DNA from: Candidatus Aegiribacteria sp. MLS_C
Lineage (GTDB): Bacteria > Fermentibacterota > Fermentibacteria > Fermentibacterales > JCC-6
Assembly: GCA_002030045.1 (NCBI GenBank)
Contig: LQBI01000035.1
Location: 88,807 to 152,806, forward strand
Direction of reading: 5' to 3'
Length of the DNA stretch: 64,000 bases
Part shown: piece after piece, positions 63,935 to 64,000 of the stretch
How the letters are laid out: each line of letters starts with the position of its first letter
How positions within the stretch are numbered: position 1 is the first letter of the stretch
Notes under the pieces: generated by a model
The model's database searches: none
The model's input: only the letters and a program-made list of their open reading frames with translations
Told to the model about the DNA's origin: nothing
Position numbers and translations under genes: made by a program

Positions 63935-64000
63935 GGCGACACCCAGTTTCCCGCACCTCCTTTCGTTGAGTTGAATGAATTTGGAATTGTTTTCCTCCTT
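63905..64000. mobile_element. End of an IS21-like insertion sequence (partial)
   Basis: Starts TGTCAAGCGACACCCAGATT and contains two copies of a 21-bp direct repeat, GCGACACCCAG(A/T)TTCCCGCAC, at 63911-63931 and 63936-63956 (20 of 21 identical). TGT-ended termini with multiple internal repeats are typical of the IS21 family (istA/istB). The genes would lie beyond the right edge, so the assignment rests on the terminus only. Confidence 0.6.

Noticed and set aside
63911..63956. Start of a CRISPR array (two 21-bp repeats).
   Set aside because: The spacing is only 4 bases between copies and the unit begins with TGT at a gene break, which fits an IS21-type terminus better.

Overview
The window is about 64 kb of GC-rich bacterial chromosome, probably from an uncultured, anaerobic, diderm member of the FCB superphylum. 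A Fermentibacterota (Hyd24-12)-like lineage is my best guess, but this is inference. The support is a cell envelope with OmpA-type proteins, putative outer-membrane barrels and lipoproteins; a gingipain-like C25 peptidase and a VCBS-repeat protein that both end in type IX secretion (T9SS)-like sorting domains; and anaerobic metabolism (2-oxoacid:ferredoxin oxidoreductase KorDABC, ATP-type PEP carboxykinase, a molybdenum hydroxylase, many radical SAM enzymes). No rRNA, tRNA or CRISPR array is visible.

Layout. 1-306: 5' part of a UbiA-family prenyltransferase. 351-1334: a decayed insertion sequence with terminal inverted repeats still readable. 1.4-8.1 kb: Na/Pi symporter, a cyclic-2,3-diphosphoglycerate-synthetase-like GTPase behind a structured leader, and korDABC. 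8.1-12.5 kb (minus): a small protein, then a tightly overlapping radical SAM / membrane protein / MFS operon. 12.7-20.5 kb: pckA, then a minus-strand pair made of a 1,309-residue soluble-adenylyl-cyclase-like protein and a hybrid histidine kinase; divergent from these, a CobO-type adenosyltransferase. 20.5-25.2 kb: a barrel protein, rlmN, and mtnP-thiL-DUF4342. 25.4-33.9 kb: a cyclic-nucleotide-binding MscS channel, a two-gene molybdenum hydroxylase, patatin, nitroreductase and rtcB. 33.9-41.7 kb: an M1 peptidase with a probable barrel C-terminus followed by an AmmeMemoRadiSam group (AmrS, an AmrB-AmrA fusion predicted to be a lipoprotein, two small membrane-targeted ORFs, a spermidine-synthase-like membrane protein). 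41.8-50.1 kb: two paralogous OmpA proteins flanking a second cyclase-AAA-TPR protein. 50.1-52.3 kb: a glycosyltransferase and a polyprenyl-phosphate sugar transferase.

52.3-64.0 kb is an accessory region. It has more AT-rich stretches, large secreted proteins, two toxin-antitoxin modules (hepT/mntA and brnT/brnA), gene remnants, a 56-bp repeat found three times in the same orientation between gene groups, and at the right edge the end of an IS21-like element that interrupts a beta-helix protein gene.

A theme across the window is cyclic-nucleotide signalling: two large class III cyclases linked to AAA/TPR sensor modules, and one mechanosensitive channel carrying a cNMP-binding domain that could be an effector. 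A second theme is surface and periplasm remodelling (AmmeMemoRadiSam, M1-barrel fusion, OmpA paralogues, T9SS cargo).
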